Origin: Alisma plantago-aquatica
Taxonomy: Eukaryota > Streptophyta > Magnoliopsida > Alismatales > Alismataceae
NCBI GenBank assembly: GCA_963693085.1
Contig: OY856413.1
Coordinates: 106,447,501-106,511,500 of the forward strand
Direction of reading: 5' to 3'
Length of the DNA stretch: 64,000 nt
A program made the position numbers and the translations under genes. This document shows positions 22,327 to 33,775 of the stretch, one piece after another. The first letter of the stretch is position 1, and each line of letters begins with the position of its first letter. The notes below the pieces were generated by a model. It searched no databases and had not been told where the DNA came from. It saw nothing but the letters and a program-made list of their open reading frames with translations.

Positions 22327-23737
22327 TGAAAACTACTAGAGGGGGGGGGGTGAATAGAGTTTTATAGATAATTTAACAATTATTGAAATCAAACAACCAC
22401 AATGAAAATATTGGACAAGGAGACACAAGGTTTAGAGTGGTTCCAACTATAGCAAATACTATAGCCGTCAGTCCACTACCCGGTTGCTTACCCAACTGGG
22501 ATTTGAAAAGAAATTTATTTTATTACCTCTCAAGGAATTTACATAAAATACAATCTCTTTTCATAAACCCTTCAAGCAGCCTTCACCTAGAAGTAATCGC
22601 CAACCTTGAAGCAGCCTTCCCTTGAAGTAGGTGCACCAACTCCCGTTGTACCAGCCTTCTGAAGTAGCTTCCCTTGCGATAGCCTTCTTGAAGTAGCTTG
22701 AAGTCCCCTTCTCCACCTGAGAAGTCAACCCTCTCCAATCCGCAGCCTCCAACCCTAGGAGTAGCAAGGAGAGTACAAAAGATAAACAGGAACAAGAAAG
22801 GAAACGGAAATTACAACTTATCCTTTAAGCCCGAGGCTTGATATGCCTAGATCAAGCGTAAGATCTCCTAGCCAAGTATGTGAACTTGTAATTGCTGTGG
22901 ATAGGAGAATCTAGCCTATAGGACACGAGATTGAGCTAAGGAGAAAGTAGGCCAATGATCACAGTGCTCAAATTGCTTGCAAAAGATTGCTCAAGTATGC
23001 TCAAGTGTATTCTCAAGTGTAACAAGTGAATTCTAGTGTCCTATGGCTTGTCCTATTTATAGGAATGGCCTAAGTATGCTTAAGGACGTTCTAGACAACT
23101 TCTAGGGGTTTCTAAGTGCTTAACTAGCCGTTAGGTACAAAGTTGTTGCTTTAACAACAGCTAATTAATTTATTCTGCAGTTGCTGTCAGAGACCATCTC
23201 GGTCGACAAATGGTCGACCGAGACACCTACTCAGTCGAACTTTTGTCGACCGACAGGCTCTCTGGAACAAGTGATTTGCAACGTCTTTCTTCAACTACCA
23301 ACTAACTTGTTTGTTGTGTCTAACGGCTACTTTGGATCTTTCTCGGTCGAGGAGTTTGTCGACCGAGAGTGTCTCGGTCGAGGAGTTTGTCGACCGAGAA
23401 TGATCCTGTTTCAAGGTTTCAATTTAAGCACTAATTATATGTGTGAGTGTGCAAAGGTGATTCTATTTAAATGGGATGACATGTCTAACTAAGGTGTTTG
23501 GCTAGGGAAAATCTAACGCTTGATTTACATGCAATTCTAAGTACTTGTACATTATATATTTGTACAAGTTTTACAACATTGATTACATTGCATGAAAATA
23601 TAACTAAGTAAGCTCTTGGATTTTCCCTTGATACTTTGTCATCCTGCACACTCAAGTAGCTCGTTAGATTAATAAGAATGAAATGTTTGTCATCATCGAA
23701 ACAAAGGGATTTATCATAATATCCAATTTATCCAACA
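22327..23737 (-). repeat. 5' LTR of the nested SIRE-like element, 1411 bp
   Basis: Near-identical to the left LTR. It is 28 bp shorter overall: it has two instead of three 31-bp palindrome units (23340-23400) but three more G in the G-run near its left end (22341-22350), which accounts exactly for the 28 bp. Confidence 0.93.
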
Positions 23738-23907
23738 GAGATCACAATGAAGGATTGTTAATTGATAAAAGATCACAATTTTAGAGACATGTATGTTTAT
23801 ACAAATGCTAAATATTTGCCTTTTTCTAGTTAATACAAATGCTAAATGTTTGCCTTTTTCTAGTTAATACAAATGCTAAATGTTTGCCTTTTTAATGACA
23901 TTTTCAG

Positions 23908-26900
23908 ATGGCTGACCATGATGAGCATGATGTCCATGATGAGAATGAAGTCCATGATGAGCATGCTGTCCATGACGAGCATGGCGAGGATACCAATGTA
24001 AGTTCTAAAAACATATCCTGTATTTCTATAAAATTCATTATCTTCTAGTTATGTCATATATCCTATATTTCTATATTGGGCTAATTTAGTGTGTTTATTT
24101 TTGTCAAATTTTAGGTTGATGATGTACCTGTACCCACTGAAGCACTGGAGTAACTTGATGCGCAGCACCAAACACTTAACAAGAAAAGGGGCATCACTCT
24201 GTTGAAGAAGTTATTAGCGCTAAGTGGTAGTGGATCCAAATTGGTGGTGGAGTTTGATAATGGAGGAAATGCAATTGGAGTGAACCACAATAATTTTGTA
24301 AACTATCTTGGGTGTACCACTCGGAGCCATTGTGGTGTTAAGTATGATAATTGGCATAAAGTTCCTCAAGGGAAAAAAGACTTGATATGGAAGGATTTAT
24401 GCGTGAGTTATTATTATTTGCAATTCTATTTTATAGATTACAAATTCTATTATTTGCAATTCTATTTTGGATACTAGTTAATAACATTTCTATTTTACAG
24501 AATCTGTTTGCATTGGATGAGAAGTTGCATCGTAAAAGTGTGATGCAACGCGCTGGAAAGATGCTTAGGAATTATAGGACAAATCTGAACAGAGAATACA
24601 TAAAAGAGGGTGATAAGAAGAAGAAATCAGCCCTTGAACAATGGAACTTCTTGGACAAAGAAGATTGGGACAATTTTTTTGCTTCAAGAAAATATGAAGA
24701 ATTCAAGGTATTAGGCGTCACTCCCAATTTAATTAATATACATTGTATTCACCTATTCAAGATTAACATTTAGTGCTACTAACCAAATCATTAATGTGCA
24801 TACTAACTAGGCCCTCAGTGACGCACAAAAAGCAAGGCGTGCACTGAATGTGCATGACCACACTATGGGTCCAAAAGGCTATGCAAGCGTTCGCCAAAGA
24901 CTACAGGCGGAGTCTGCGGCTACTCAGCAGTCTGTTGCTACTTAGGAGTCTGCTCCTACTCAGGAGTCTGCCACACCCATGCCTCGCCATGATATCTGGA
25001 TAGCTGGCAGGCAAAACAAGAAGGGTGAAATAAAGAATCCTGTAACTGCTGAGGCGGCTGCAAAAATGGTAAAATACAACTCTTAGAGAAATCGTTTGAG
25101 TATTGATTATTTGTGGTGTTAACTTACCAATTTCTATTTATGCTGATTAGCGGGAGCTGCACGAGCAGAGGAAACAAGGCACGTTCATCCCTCAGGGCAC
25201 AAGGGATGAATTGACAGTTGCTATGGGTAACCCAGAGCATCCTGGACGTGTTAGAGGTGCCGGCGCTGGTGTTGGCATCAAAGCATTCTTTGGGCCATCC
25301 CAGCGCAAACCCAGAGCGGGACTTTCTTAAGAAGAGGTAACCTATTCTTTTTTTAGAATGTTACTGCAAAAGGAAATTCATTAATAAGAAGCTAATGTTT
25401 CTTTTATCCATGTATAGGAGAATAAGAGAGTTGAGGATTTAGTTGCTAAGAAGGTCAACGATGTAGTTGCTGAGAAGGTCAAGGAAGAATTGCTGCGGTG
25501 GCAGGCATCTCAGGCTTCCAATCAGCCTATGGCGACCCACTCTTCTCCTGATGCACAGACTGCGAGTAATCCTGGAGACCCATCGCCTAGCACGTCTGCT
25601 GTAAGTATTGTTTATGACATTGTAGCTAGTCTTTTCAAGATGATATATTTTCAAGATTATATGTATATATGTATAACATTCTTTACGTAAATTTGTAGGC
25701 ATTGAAGCCATGTCGCTTAAGAATACAAGACTATGTTGTTGCAGAGGCGCAAGCTTACCTGTCCCTTCCTGGGGAAAGGTTTCATGGGACTCCAATGCCA
25801 CAGGGCTATGTTCGTGTGGGCCCATTACGTGTGTTACCCGATTGGAGGGAAGTTGCGTTGCCATATGCCCACCCAGATATTGATACACTTGGTGAGGCAG
25901 AAGGTGGGGTCATATTGTGGCCCAAAGCAGATGTCGTCTACACGACTGAAATTGTAAGATAAATTTACATTGATTTAGACTGTTAATGTGTATATATGAT
26001 GTCAACTGATCTGAAATTATATATACAGGTTAAAAAGAAGACACCAGGAGCACCTAGGCCTCCACCTCCACTTCCCGCATTACCAACTTGGGTTCCAACT
26101 GACCTAACATACCCGTTAGGTCCTGCTTGTAGGGGAATGGCATGTTGGCTACGGGCACATAATATACATTGCCCTATAATAGTTTCTTTAGATGCAGATT
26201 ATGCAGGTCGATCATACGATAACTCTTTATTTATACAAGATATTATTGAGTTGTTTATGTATGATTGGCTGAATACATCAATGATAGAGACATTGATAAG
26301 GTGAGATCTTGTTTATACATCCATATACCTTGTGTAAGATCCGTTGATCTGGTTTCTTATATATTAATGCATACGCCTATATGTTTTGCAGCTACTTAGT
26401 CAAAGATCATTGCAAACAATTTGCATTTGATCATGTGGGATTTTTGATTCCATCATTGATTAGTTTGGTAGCTAAAGACCATGATAATGTTCAACAATAC
26501 TGTATAGATGCTTTTACAATTTTTGGTCAGCAAAAGAAGACGATAATAATAGCTCCATTCAATGTCAAGTAAGTTTACTTTATTTATAATTTGGACTTAA
26601 GAAAATTCCATTTTTATTTTGCATTTTGAGTTATTAATTGTTAACTTCTTACTTCTAGCGGTAGACATTGGGAGTTACTAGTTATTGTCCCCGGGACATT
26701 CACTGTTTATTATCTAGATCCTGCGGGGAGTACATTGAACACTAAAATTGGACACGTAATGAGAATGCCATTATTCTGGTGAGAAATATTTCATTTTTAT
26801 ATCCGTTAACATCTTTTATTACATTACTATTTACTTATGCAATTTATTGTGTTATATTAACATGTAGGGGTTTAGATGCATTCAAAAAGGCTGGAGGAAC

Positions 26901-27380
26901 GGTCCCAAGGAAAAAGAACCAGCCAATAAATTGGCAGAACGTACAAGTAAGTTCCCGACTCAAATATATATATTATTGATGTGAATTGTGCTTAGTTGTA
27001 TTATTTTGTATGTTTCAATTTATAGTGTGCTACACAAGACAATGGCTGGGCATGCACATACTATGTGATGCGATTTATGCAGATGATTATCAAATATGCC
27101 GCATTGGACATCGATACCATACATGAGGTATTATATATAGTCTCATTAGTTAGTATGAAATATATCAATCTTATCTTATTTTTATATTATTACTTATATA
27201 TATACACCATTCTCTTTGCAGGTGTTTAAAACTGACCACACTATAGGTAAACGCTTAAAAAATATACATGCTCCATATACAATGGAAGTATTAAATGAAG
27301 TAAGAGAAGAATGGGCAAAAGCCATACAAGCAGTGGCAACTGTAAGATATAATTGGGATGTTGATAGCGATAATGAATGA
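23908..27380 (+). pseudogene. CACTA second gene: Transposase_24-like region fused to an Ulp1/C48 cysteine protease, 13 exons
   Basis: Exons with GT/AG borders join in frame (792 codons with stop): 23908-23997, 24115-24402, 24501-24707, 24811-25068, 25151-25336, 25418-25600, 25699-25953, 26029-26300, 26392-26568, 26659-26778, 26868-26946, 27026-27127 and 27222-27380. Exon 1 encodes an acidic His/Asp repeat (DEHDVHDENEVHDEH). Exons 2-5 match plant Ptta/En/Spm Transposase_24 proteins (LLALSGSGSKL, LGCTTRSHCGVKY, QRAGKMLRNYRTNL, SDAQKARRALNVHDH). Later exons resemble SUMO-protease (Ulp1, C48) catalytic domains, with His in GRHWELLVI, Asp in VYYLDP, Gln in TQDNGW and Cys in GWACTYYVM, so the His-Asp-Cys triad is present. 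Nonsense codons lie at 24151-24153 (TAA), 24943-24945 (TAG, from an apparent CAG) and 25328-25330 (TAA, from an apparent CAA). The likely role is binding of the subterminal motif plus deSUMOylation; the latter is inferred only. Confidence 0.82.
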
Positions 27381-27549
27381 TACTTTGTAAATGAATATTT
27401 CTGAATGTTAATACATGTATTTGAATGTTTCTATATGTGTGAATGTGAGAATTGAATTGATGTCTGAATGTATGTACTTGTGTAGAATTTTCCTTGTAAC
27501 TTTTGCAGGTTTGCGGCCTGTTTGTAGGCTGATATCAATGTATGTCGTA

Positions 27550-27581
27550 AACCTGCAGTTCAGAAAACTGAACTGCAGGTT
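27550..27581. terminator. Perfect hairpin downstream of the second CACTA gene
   Basis: A 14-bp stem, AACCTGCAGTTCAG, with a 4-base AAAA loop, pairs perfectly, about 170 bp after the stop codon. It lies in the 3' UTR or just beyond; a role in 3' end formation is only a guess. Confidence 0.4.
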
Positions 27582-27639
27582 CTCATCCTGCTGACCAGCC
27601 ACATCAGGCCTGCAAACTGATATGAAAAAAAAATATAAA

Positions 27640-28195
27640 TAGGCGTCGGTTATTTATAGAAAACCGTCAGCAAAGACATACAACGTCGGTTATTTGATAA
27701 AAACCGACGCCTAATAGTACAAACAACCCGACCGTGCAGGATAGCACGGCCGTGGTGGAAAAGGCGTCGGTAATTCATATAAAACCAACGCCTATAGTAC
27801 TAAATACGGCCGTGCAGGGAAGTACGGCCGTGTCGTCTTGAAGTATAGGCGTCGGTGTTTTAGTATATAACCGACGCAAAAAGTGTTCGCGCCACAGAAA
27901 ATGGCGTCATCTAGGGCACTTTATGCGTCGGTTATCTACTAAAACACCGACGCTATATTCTATATAGGCGTCGGTTGTTTAGTAATTAACCGACGCACAA
28001 AGTACCCTAGATGATGCCATTTTCTGTGGTGCGAACACTTTTGGCGGCGGTTATTTACTAAATAACCGACGCCTATAGAATAAATAGGCGTCGGTTAAAA
28101 AACCGACGCCGAAGTGTTCGACCTTTAGCGGCGCCCACATAGGCGTCGGTCGGAAAACGACGCCAAATGGGGTTAAACGACCGACGCCAAAGGCC
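27640..28195. repeat. CACTA right subterminal palindromes
   Basis: About nine GGCGTCGGTT/AACCGACGCC pairs, the same motif as at the left end (near 27642, 27685, 27763, 27848, 27924, 27966, 28044, 28086 and 28140). Two ACGGCCGTG/CACGGCCGT pairs lie between them (27728-27752, 27806-27832). Confidence 0.85.
27843..28080. repeat. ~235-bp imperfect palindrome inside the right subterminal region
   Basis: Left half 27870-27960 (AAAAGTGTTCGCGCCACAG, AAAATGGCGTCATCTAGGG) returns inverted at 27990-28055 (CCCTAGATGATGCCATTTTC, TGTGGTGCGAACACTTTT), with GCGTCGGTT pairs nested within. The whole could form a large branched hairpin. Confidence 0.8.
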
Positions 28196-28196
28196 G

Positions 28197-28210
28197 TTTC
28201 TGTAGTAGTG
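28197..28210 (-). repeat. CACTA right terminal inverted repeat
   Basis: TTTCTGTAGTAGTG, the exact reverse complement of the left end, followed by the ATT target duplication. Confidence 0.95.
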
Positions 28211-28355
28211 ATTGGATTAGTTTCATGAAGTTTCAAAGTTAGAATAATTGGGGTTTATAATACTAATTCGATTCTTTGGGGTTATAAATACAACTTAACA
28301 TCAAGGGATTTTAAGAATCTTGATTTCTAATGATATCAAGTAAGTGGTCCGTTCC
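28211..28355. other. Flank between the CACTA element and the solo LTR
   Basis: 145 bp of AT-rich sequence with no gene. The first three bases are the CACTA target duplication; the last five (GTTCC) are the probable left target duplication of the next solo LTR. Confidence 0.5.
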
Positions 28356-29587
28356 TGAAACGTCTATTTCGAGAAAACAAGATTAACTAATGCGGAAGCG
28401 TTCACTAAGCATCAGATTACCAGAAATCACTAAAAAAAATTTAAACTTTTTACAAAGAGATCCTTTAAAGGTAAAGCTTTCTCATAAAGCAACATGATAA
28501 GTTGTTTACAACTGATCCATCAGTAAAACTCTGTAAGGCAAGATACAAAAGTCTCTAAGGACTGGACCAAAAACTCGAAAGCACTAACTATTACTCCGAG
28601 GACCTGAGAGTACAGAGACGACATATAGGACTCTAACACTATCTACACATGACGTAGCAGCCAATGCCTCCACGTGAAGCTTCACTGCTGTCCTTGGTAC
28701 TGCTGATGCTGCCCTTCACCTATTGAAGGATTTCTGCCTCCTCGCCCACGTCCACCTAAAGGTTGAAATCTACGGGGTGAGACAATTATAAAAATCGTCC
28801 CAGCGAGATATATAACTCTTCGCCAGAAGCGTAATTATTGCAGCATAAGAGAAAAAATGTACACAAAGAAGTTATGTATATTTGAGAGTAGTTAAAACAA
28901 TGTTTAACAGATTAAACTATTCTTTCTACTAAAAGCAATGCAACTATAAATTGATAAAATCACATGTCACTTATCACATCACTAACTCCCTTCAGACTTG
29001 GATCATATATCCATTGCCTGGCATTATTATTTTGGGAAAGGATGGCCTGTAGCCATACTCCTTCTCCCAAAGTGTTAGGATTCCAACTCCACAACATATC
29101 TGCATAACTTGTACATATGATATCAGACTTAACATTACTTATGTAATACAAGGGTTATTTACGTTCATAACCCATTAGTCTGTAGTTAAGCTTTTCATAG
29201 GATTATTTCGTAATAGAATTTCACATAGAAACACTTTGGTTTAGGTCATACCTCATATTTTTAATATTGGGATATCAATTCTTAATCATCTTATCACTAT
29301 GATTCAAGAACATGGGTGCTCACACCCTTATATCATCATAACACTTTCTATCAAGTGCCATATCAGCATCAAGTCATCTATTAGCATGACCTTGATTGAA
29401 GCAATGTATATACTTTTCACATATCATTACTCTAAAAGCTTATAATTGTTTTCAAGGAATATGACATCATAACTCATACCTGGCTATGATTACCTCATAA
29501 TATCAACCTGTATGACTTATACAAATAAGGACATGCATATATAACAATGTCAGCACAATACCAAAACTTCTCAATTTCTATATAGGA

Positions 29588-29702
29588 CACCACGACCGTG
29601 CCACCTTGCACGGTCGTGCAAACTAAGGCTACCACGGCCGTGCTCCCTTGCACGGTCGTGCAAGCTAAGGCTACCACGGCCGTGCTCCCTTGCACGGTCG
29701 TG
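29588..29702. repeat. Three 42-bp units of ACGGCCGTG/CACGGTCGTG palindromes in the minus solo LTR
   Basis: CCACGRCCGTG starts at 29590, 29632 and 29674, each followed by a CTTGCACGGTCGTGC arm. Three exact-period tandem units. Confidence 0.85.
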
Positions 29703-30294
29703 CTACAACAGATCATTACATGATTCATATTTCTATCTATCTATATATATATATGTATTCTAATTTCTCATTCTTTCAAATTGATTAGGTCACATCGACC
29801 CTTCAATCAAGTACATACTACCATGGTTAACATAGTGTATCAAGCTATTAATCCTATAAACAATTAAGAATTCTCCCTTTAATTGGTTCTTAATCACTTA
29901 GGTATTATTAGGGTTTCAACCTTCACACCTTCATTGATTATCATTACTAATCATTATTGGATCAATCGAACATTCATCATCTTAATTCTCAAAGATTCAA
30001 TCACATTGGACCTCCACTTCATAAGGTATCCAATTGAATTAGGGTTTCCAATGTTGATTCCTTCAATCTTTGAATTCATGGAACCACTCATCAATTGGAC
30101 CTATACTCATACCTTAATTGAGTTTAATAGGTCAACCTTCAACTGATTTGTCCCTCACTTGACCCTCAATTGACCATCAATTAGGGTTTAACTCAATTGA
30201 ATTAGGGATTGGAATCAATAACCCTTCAACATATTTCAATGTGGGACTAATTGATTTGAACCTATTGAACCATCATTACATTGGGACATGACCT

Positions 30295-31680
30295 GAACCC
30301 AAACGGTCTTGAGGTCGTTTGGATGACCTCCAAACGGTCTTGAGACCGTTTGCCCATCATATCATCAAAAACTAAGTCAACCAATTAAGGTTTGGATCAT
30401 TGGGATGATCACCAAAACAACAATTGATTACATTCCAACTTAGTATCATTGTATCATCAATTGCTTAACCATACTCACCCCTAGACCTACAAACGGTCTT
30501 GGGTGACCTCCAAACGGTCTTGAGACCGTTTGGATGAGTTCCAAACGGTCTTGAGACCGTTTGGCTCACCCAACCCTTGGATTCTAGTGAAAAATCATTA
30601 GGGTTTGAGTTATTGAGTTGATCATCAAATCAGCAATTGATTGCTTTGTAATTGTGTACCTTTGGACCTTCAATTGGTCAACTATACTTGACCCCAGACC
30701 TCCAAACGGTCTTGAGTGACCTCTAAACGGTCTTGAGACCGTTTGGGTGATCCCCAAACGGTCTTGAGACCGTTTGGGTCAATCAACCCAAAACAATCAA
30801 CTCAATTCAATGCAAATCCAACACTTAGCCGATTAGGTTTCTCACCACATCTTTGGATCTTCAAACACCTATCCATACTTGACCCTAGACCTTCAAACGG
30901 TCTTGGGTGACCCCCAAACGGTCTTGAGACCGTTTGGATGATCCCCCAAACGGTCTTGAGACCGTTTGGGCAAGAAAACCCAAAAAGTCAAATCAATCAA
31001 GTTGAAAGTCAGCACTTAATCCAATTAGGGTTTACATAATTAATTAGCCTTCAACTCACGATTCCTTTGGAGTTAATCCCTCAAATTTGGAGGGTCATTA
31101 ACCAACATGATTATAAACAGGAATCCCAAACGGTCAACGCTTGGTCAACTCACTAAAATGGTTTGAAACCGTTTGCCCAAAAAGTTCAAGTTAATCAGAT
31201 TGGAAAATCAGCACTTATTCCAATTAGGTTACCTAATTGTTTAGCCTTTAACTCATGATTCCTTGGGAGTTAACCTATAAAATTTGGTGGGTTATTAGAC
31301 CACATTATTAGGAACAGTAATCCCAAACGGTCCATGCTTGGTCAACGCACTCAAACGGTTTGAGACCGTTTACTCAAGAAGTTCAAGTTAAACAGATTGG
31401 AAAAACAGCACTTAATTTAATTTGATTTGCCTAATTGATTGGCCTTTAACCTACGATTCCTTTGGAGTTAACCCCTCAAATTTGGTGGGTCATTAGCCTT
31501 CATAATTATGAACATAAATCCCAAACGGTACATGCTTGGTAAACGCCCGCAAACGGTCTTGGAGACCGTTTGCTCCAACCGACCATGTGAAACCGTTTGC
31601 CCCTCAAACGGTTTTGCAAAACCCCCAAACGGTTTTGCAAACCGTTTGGCCAAGGGTGCAAGACCGTTTGCTAAAGTGAC
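30295..31680. repeat. Array of CAAACGGTCT-TG-AGACCGTTTG palindromes in the minus solo LTR
   Basis: Arms CAAACGGTCT and AGACCGTTTG with a 2-base spacer occur at 30331, 30511, 30543, 30725, 30756, 30917, 30947 and elsewhere, with half-sites between. From 31100 on, variants CAAACGGTTT/AAACCGTTTG predominate. The array sits in blocks about 190-300 bp apart, embedded in related CAATTAGGGTTT-type spacer. Confidence 0.85.
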
Positions 31681-32158
31681 ATAGGTATTCACGCCCCCCT
31701 TCTTCTACCTCCAGATCCAGGTCTGTTCCTCATGGTTTTAGATGCAAGAAAGCAAGGAAGGATGGGGGAAAGAAGAACAAGCTACTTTTGCAAGTACAAA
31801 GATATGCATAAGAAAGCAAAAGGTTTAGAGTTATAAAACCCGCCTTAAGGTCGTTCCTTGAGCTCCAAGCTTCCAAGCTTCCAGTCTTTAATGGTGTCTG
31901 GAGCTCCAAAGGTCGGCCAAGGGTGTTTCTCCAAGGAAAGGTTGGGAAAAGATGGCTAGAAAGAAGAAACAAGTAAGGAAGACCATAAAACCAACCTTGC
32001 ACCATGAATTCCTCCATGAATTTCGAGCAAGATGATGATCAAAGCTTACCTAGAACTGCTTGGCCGTTCTCCTCTTCCCCAGAGCTCTGTCCTAAGTCGG
32101 TATAAGCAAGGGGATAAGAAAGGAAGTGAAGGAAACGATCCTTGCTAAGTGAGAAAAG

Positions 32159-32177
32159 GTGTATATATACTTTAGGT
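32159..32177 (-). promoter_or_regulatory. TATA box of the minus solo LTR (candidate)
   Basis: Minus-strand CCTAAAGTATATATACACC, about 0.84 kb from the LTR start. The corresponding place in the plus LTR has GTGTATATAACCCC (59723-59736). Confidence 0.5.
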
Positions 32178-32727
32178 GAAATTTCAACATAAGGACAACT
32201 TGTTTCTCCATTTCTCCTCTAGGTCCTTCCCTTATTATAAATCACGTTTCTCCCTTCCATACTTAAGCAAAACTCATCTTAAACCCAAGGTCTAAAGGTG
32301 AAGAAAGCCAACTTCTTACTAAGTTGCACATATAGAAGGGTTATTAGACTTATAACTTGATCATTTAATTTATAAGGGTTATCATTCTTATTTAATTATT
32401 CAATTGAAGTGACCTCTTCATCATTCTTAATCTTAATGATGCCAAGAGTCATAAAAAATACTCTAGAAGGTGTATTTTACAAGTTGCACCCCATATTTTG
32501 GGTAAATTGCACTTTACACCAAAACTAGAGTTTTAAGTACAAGGATTGCTCCACAAGCTGCATCTTGGTGCCCAAGCTTGGAGAATCCATCATACTTTAT
32601 CATATTCATTCTTATGATGTATCAACACCAAAGGAACATCTTAACATGTTCAATTTGTAAGTTAACCCATTTTAATTGGGTAATTTGCACATAGGTCCCT
32701 GTATTACAAAACAATATTACAACATTG

Positions 32728-33005
32728 TTCAAAAGGGACATAAATGAAAATGTATGTTCCTTAGGAGATTTAATTACATACCAAAAGATAATCACAAGTA
32801 TCTAATTACATAATTAAGCAAAACACCTAGGGTTAGTTCATAACCCAGGTCAGGGATGTTACAACAACATTGTTTTAAAAGGACAAAAATGAAATTATAG
32901 ATTCTTCTAAAGCTTAATGACATATCAAGGGGTAATCACAAGCCTCTAATCATATTTTAAGCAAAACATATAGGGTTAGTTCATAACCCAGGTCAGGGAT
33001 GTTAC
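32728..33005. repeat. Tandem duplication of the LTR end, ~140 bp x 2
   Basis: Both units begin ACAACATTGTT, contain TAATCACAAG and end AGGGTTAGTTCATAACCC, AGGTCAGGGATGTTAC (units about 32728-32870 and 32871-33005). The minus-strand LTR terminus is therefore present twice; the outer copy is taken as the true end. Confidence 0.8.
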
Positions 33006-33006
33006 A

Positions 33007-33541
33007 GTGCCCATGAATTTTCATTACTTATTCATATCACCATTTCGAACCTATTTTATTTCTAAGCAAGACTTTTATGATTATGTGACCCAATGCTCTA
33101 AGAGTTCAAGTTAACATATGGAAATATATTTTCATGCTTCCCTTGTTATGTGCTTTTGTGTGCTCAATATCTCAATTAGAGTTATGCGATTGAATTTCTT
33201 AGAATGATTAATATCTAGGTTAACTACACAATAATATTATAAAATATGGATGTATTAAGTCATTAGTAAGTTTGAAAGATAAGATTTTATTAAGATTCAT
33301 GTATTAAGATTTGACATTTAAGACCTGATACGACCATTAGATTAAAATACATTAAGATTCATAAAAGATTAGATTTAATAAGACAACATAAAATTAAAGA
33401 GTTAGACCTAAGCACCATCGTGCGTGTCAAATCAAGAGACATGGCCCATGACTTTAGTGCATGTCATGAGGCCCATGCACCAGAGTGCATGCCAATTTAG
33501 ATATATGACCCAGTCACTAGAGTGTAGGTCATTAGACCTAG
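33007..33541. other. Flank between the two solo LTRs
   Basis: AT-rich, no gene. 33420-33540 has several copies of CCATGC/CATGCA, GTGCATG and GACCTAG words. 33537-33541 (CCTAG) is the left target duplication of the next solo LTR. Confidence 0.5.
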
Positions 33542-33775
33542 AGTAAGGACCCTGACCTATGTTTTGGGCTAACCCTCTTTGCTTTGCTTAAGAAATGTGC
33601 TTAAAACCTTAATCTAATCTCTCAAGATGTTTTGATATCATGTGACAAGCTTATGTTTCCAGTTTGGTCCCGTTTGGATGCTGTTTGAGCAATGTTTGCT
33701 TGTTTTGGACCAAAGTGCAATTTACCCAAAGTAAGGGGTTATATTGTAATACATCACATGTAGAGTTTCCCTTTA

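Larger units (their letters stand above)
17923..23737 (-). mobile_element. SIRE/Maximus-like non-autonomous copia LTR retrotransposon nested in the CACTA transposase
   Basis: Two LTRs (17923-19361 and 22327-23737) are flanked by the 5-bp duplication GAGAT (17918-17922 and 23738-23742). On the minus strand the order is 5' LTR (right), primer site TGGTATCAGAGC (22324-22313), a gag-like ORF, a second short ORF, non-coding DNA with several AAGGGGGAG tracts, a polypurine tract AAAAAGGGGGAGAT next to the left LTR, and the 3' LTR. TGTTTGTCATC followed by a G-rich tract next to TGTTGG is typical of SIRE/Maximus-type copia elements. No protease, integrase or reverse transcriptase is present, so mobility must depend on a partner. 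I see only about a dozen base differences between the LTRs, suggesting a fairly recent insertion. Confidence 0.93.
12719..28210 (+). mobile_element. Complete CACTA (En/Spm) DNA transposon, 15.5 kb including a nested retrotransposon
   Basis: The left end reads CACTACTACAGAAATAGC and the right end, as reverse complement, CACTACTACAGAAACGGC. Both are flanked by the 3-bp duplication ATT (12716-12718 and 28211-28213), as expected for CACTA elements. Inside, in order: subterminal palindromes, a C/T-rich leader, two hairpin repeats, a TNP2-type transposase gene, a second multi-exon gene with a Transposase_24-like region and an Ulp1-like protease, a 3' hairpin and more subterminal palindromes. A copia-type retrotransposon (17,923-23,737) sits inside the transposase gene. 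Without it the element is about 9.7 kb. Both genes contain nonsense codons, so this copy is probably not autonomous now, but its ends look competent for mobilisation in trans. Confidence 0.96.
28356..33006 (-). mobile_element. Solo LTR, about 4.65 kb, minus strand
   Basis: On the minus strand it starts TGTAACATCCCTGACC (33006) and ends GACGTTTCA (28356). Flanking 5-mers are GTTCC (28351-28355) and GTGCC (33007-33011), one mismatch. Its whole length aligns in patches with the plus-strand LTR at 33,542-63,674: the start CCCTGACC, a GTGCAATTTACCC segment, a TATA box, a TTAAGG-GGTT segment followed by ATAACTC, CTCGCTGGGAC with TCTCACCCC, TAGAGTCCTAT and GTGATTTCTGGTAATC. There is no internal retrotransposon protein on either side. 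The superfamily is not provable from an LTR alone; the TGTAACATCCC end suggests Ty3/gypsy. Confidence 0.72.

Noticed and set aside
30295..31680. Regularly spaced palindromic repeats looking like a CRISPR array
   Set aside because: This is plant nuclear DNA; spacers are themselves related, spacing is irregular, no cas genes are present and the array is inside an LTR.
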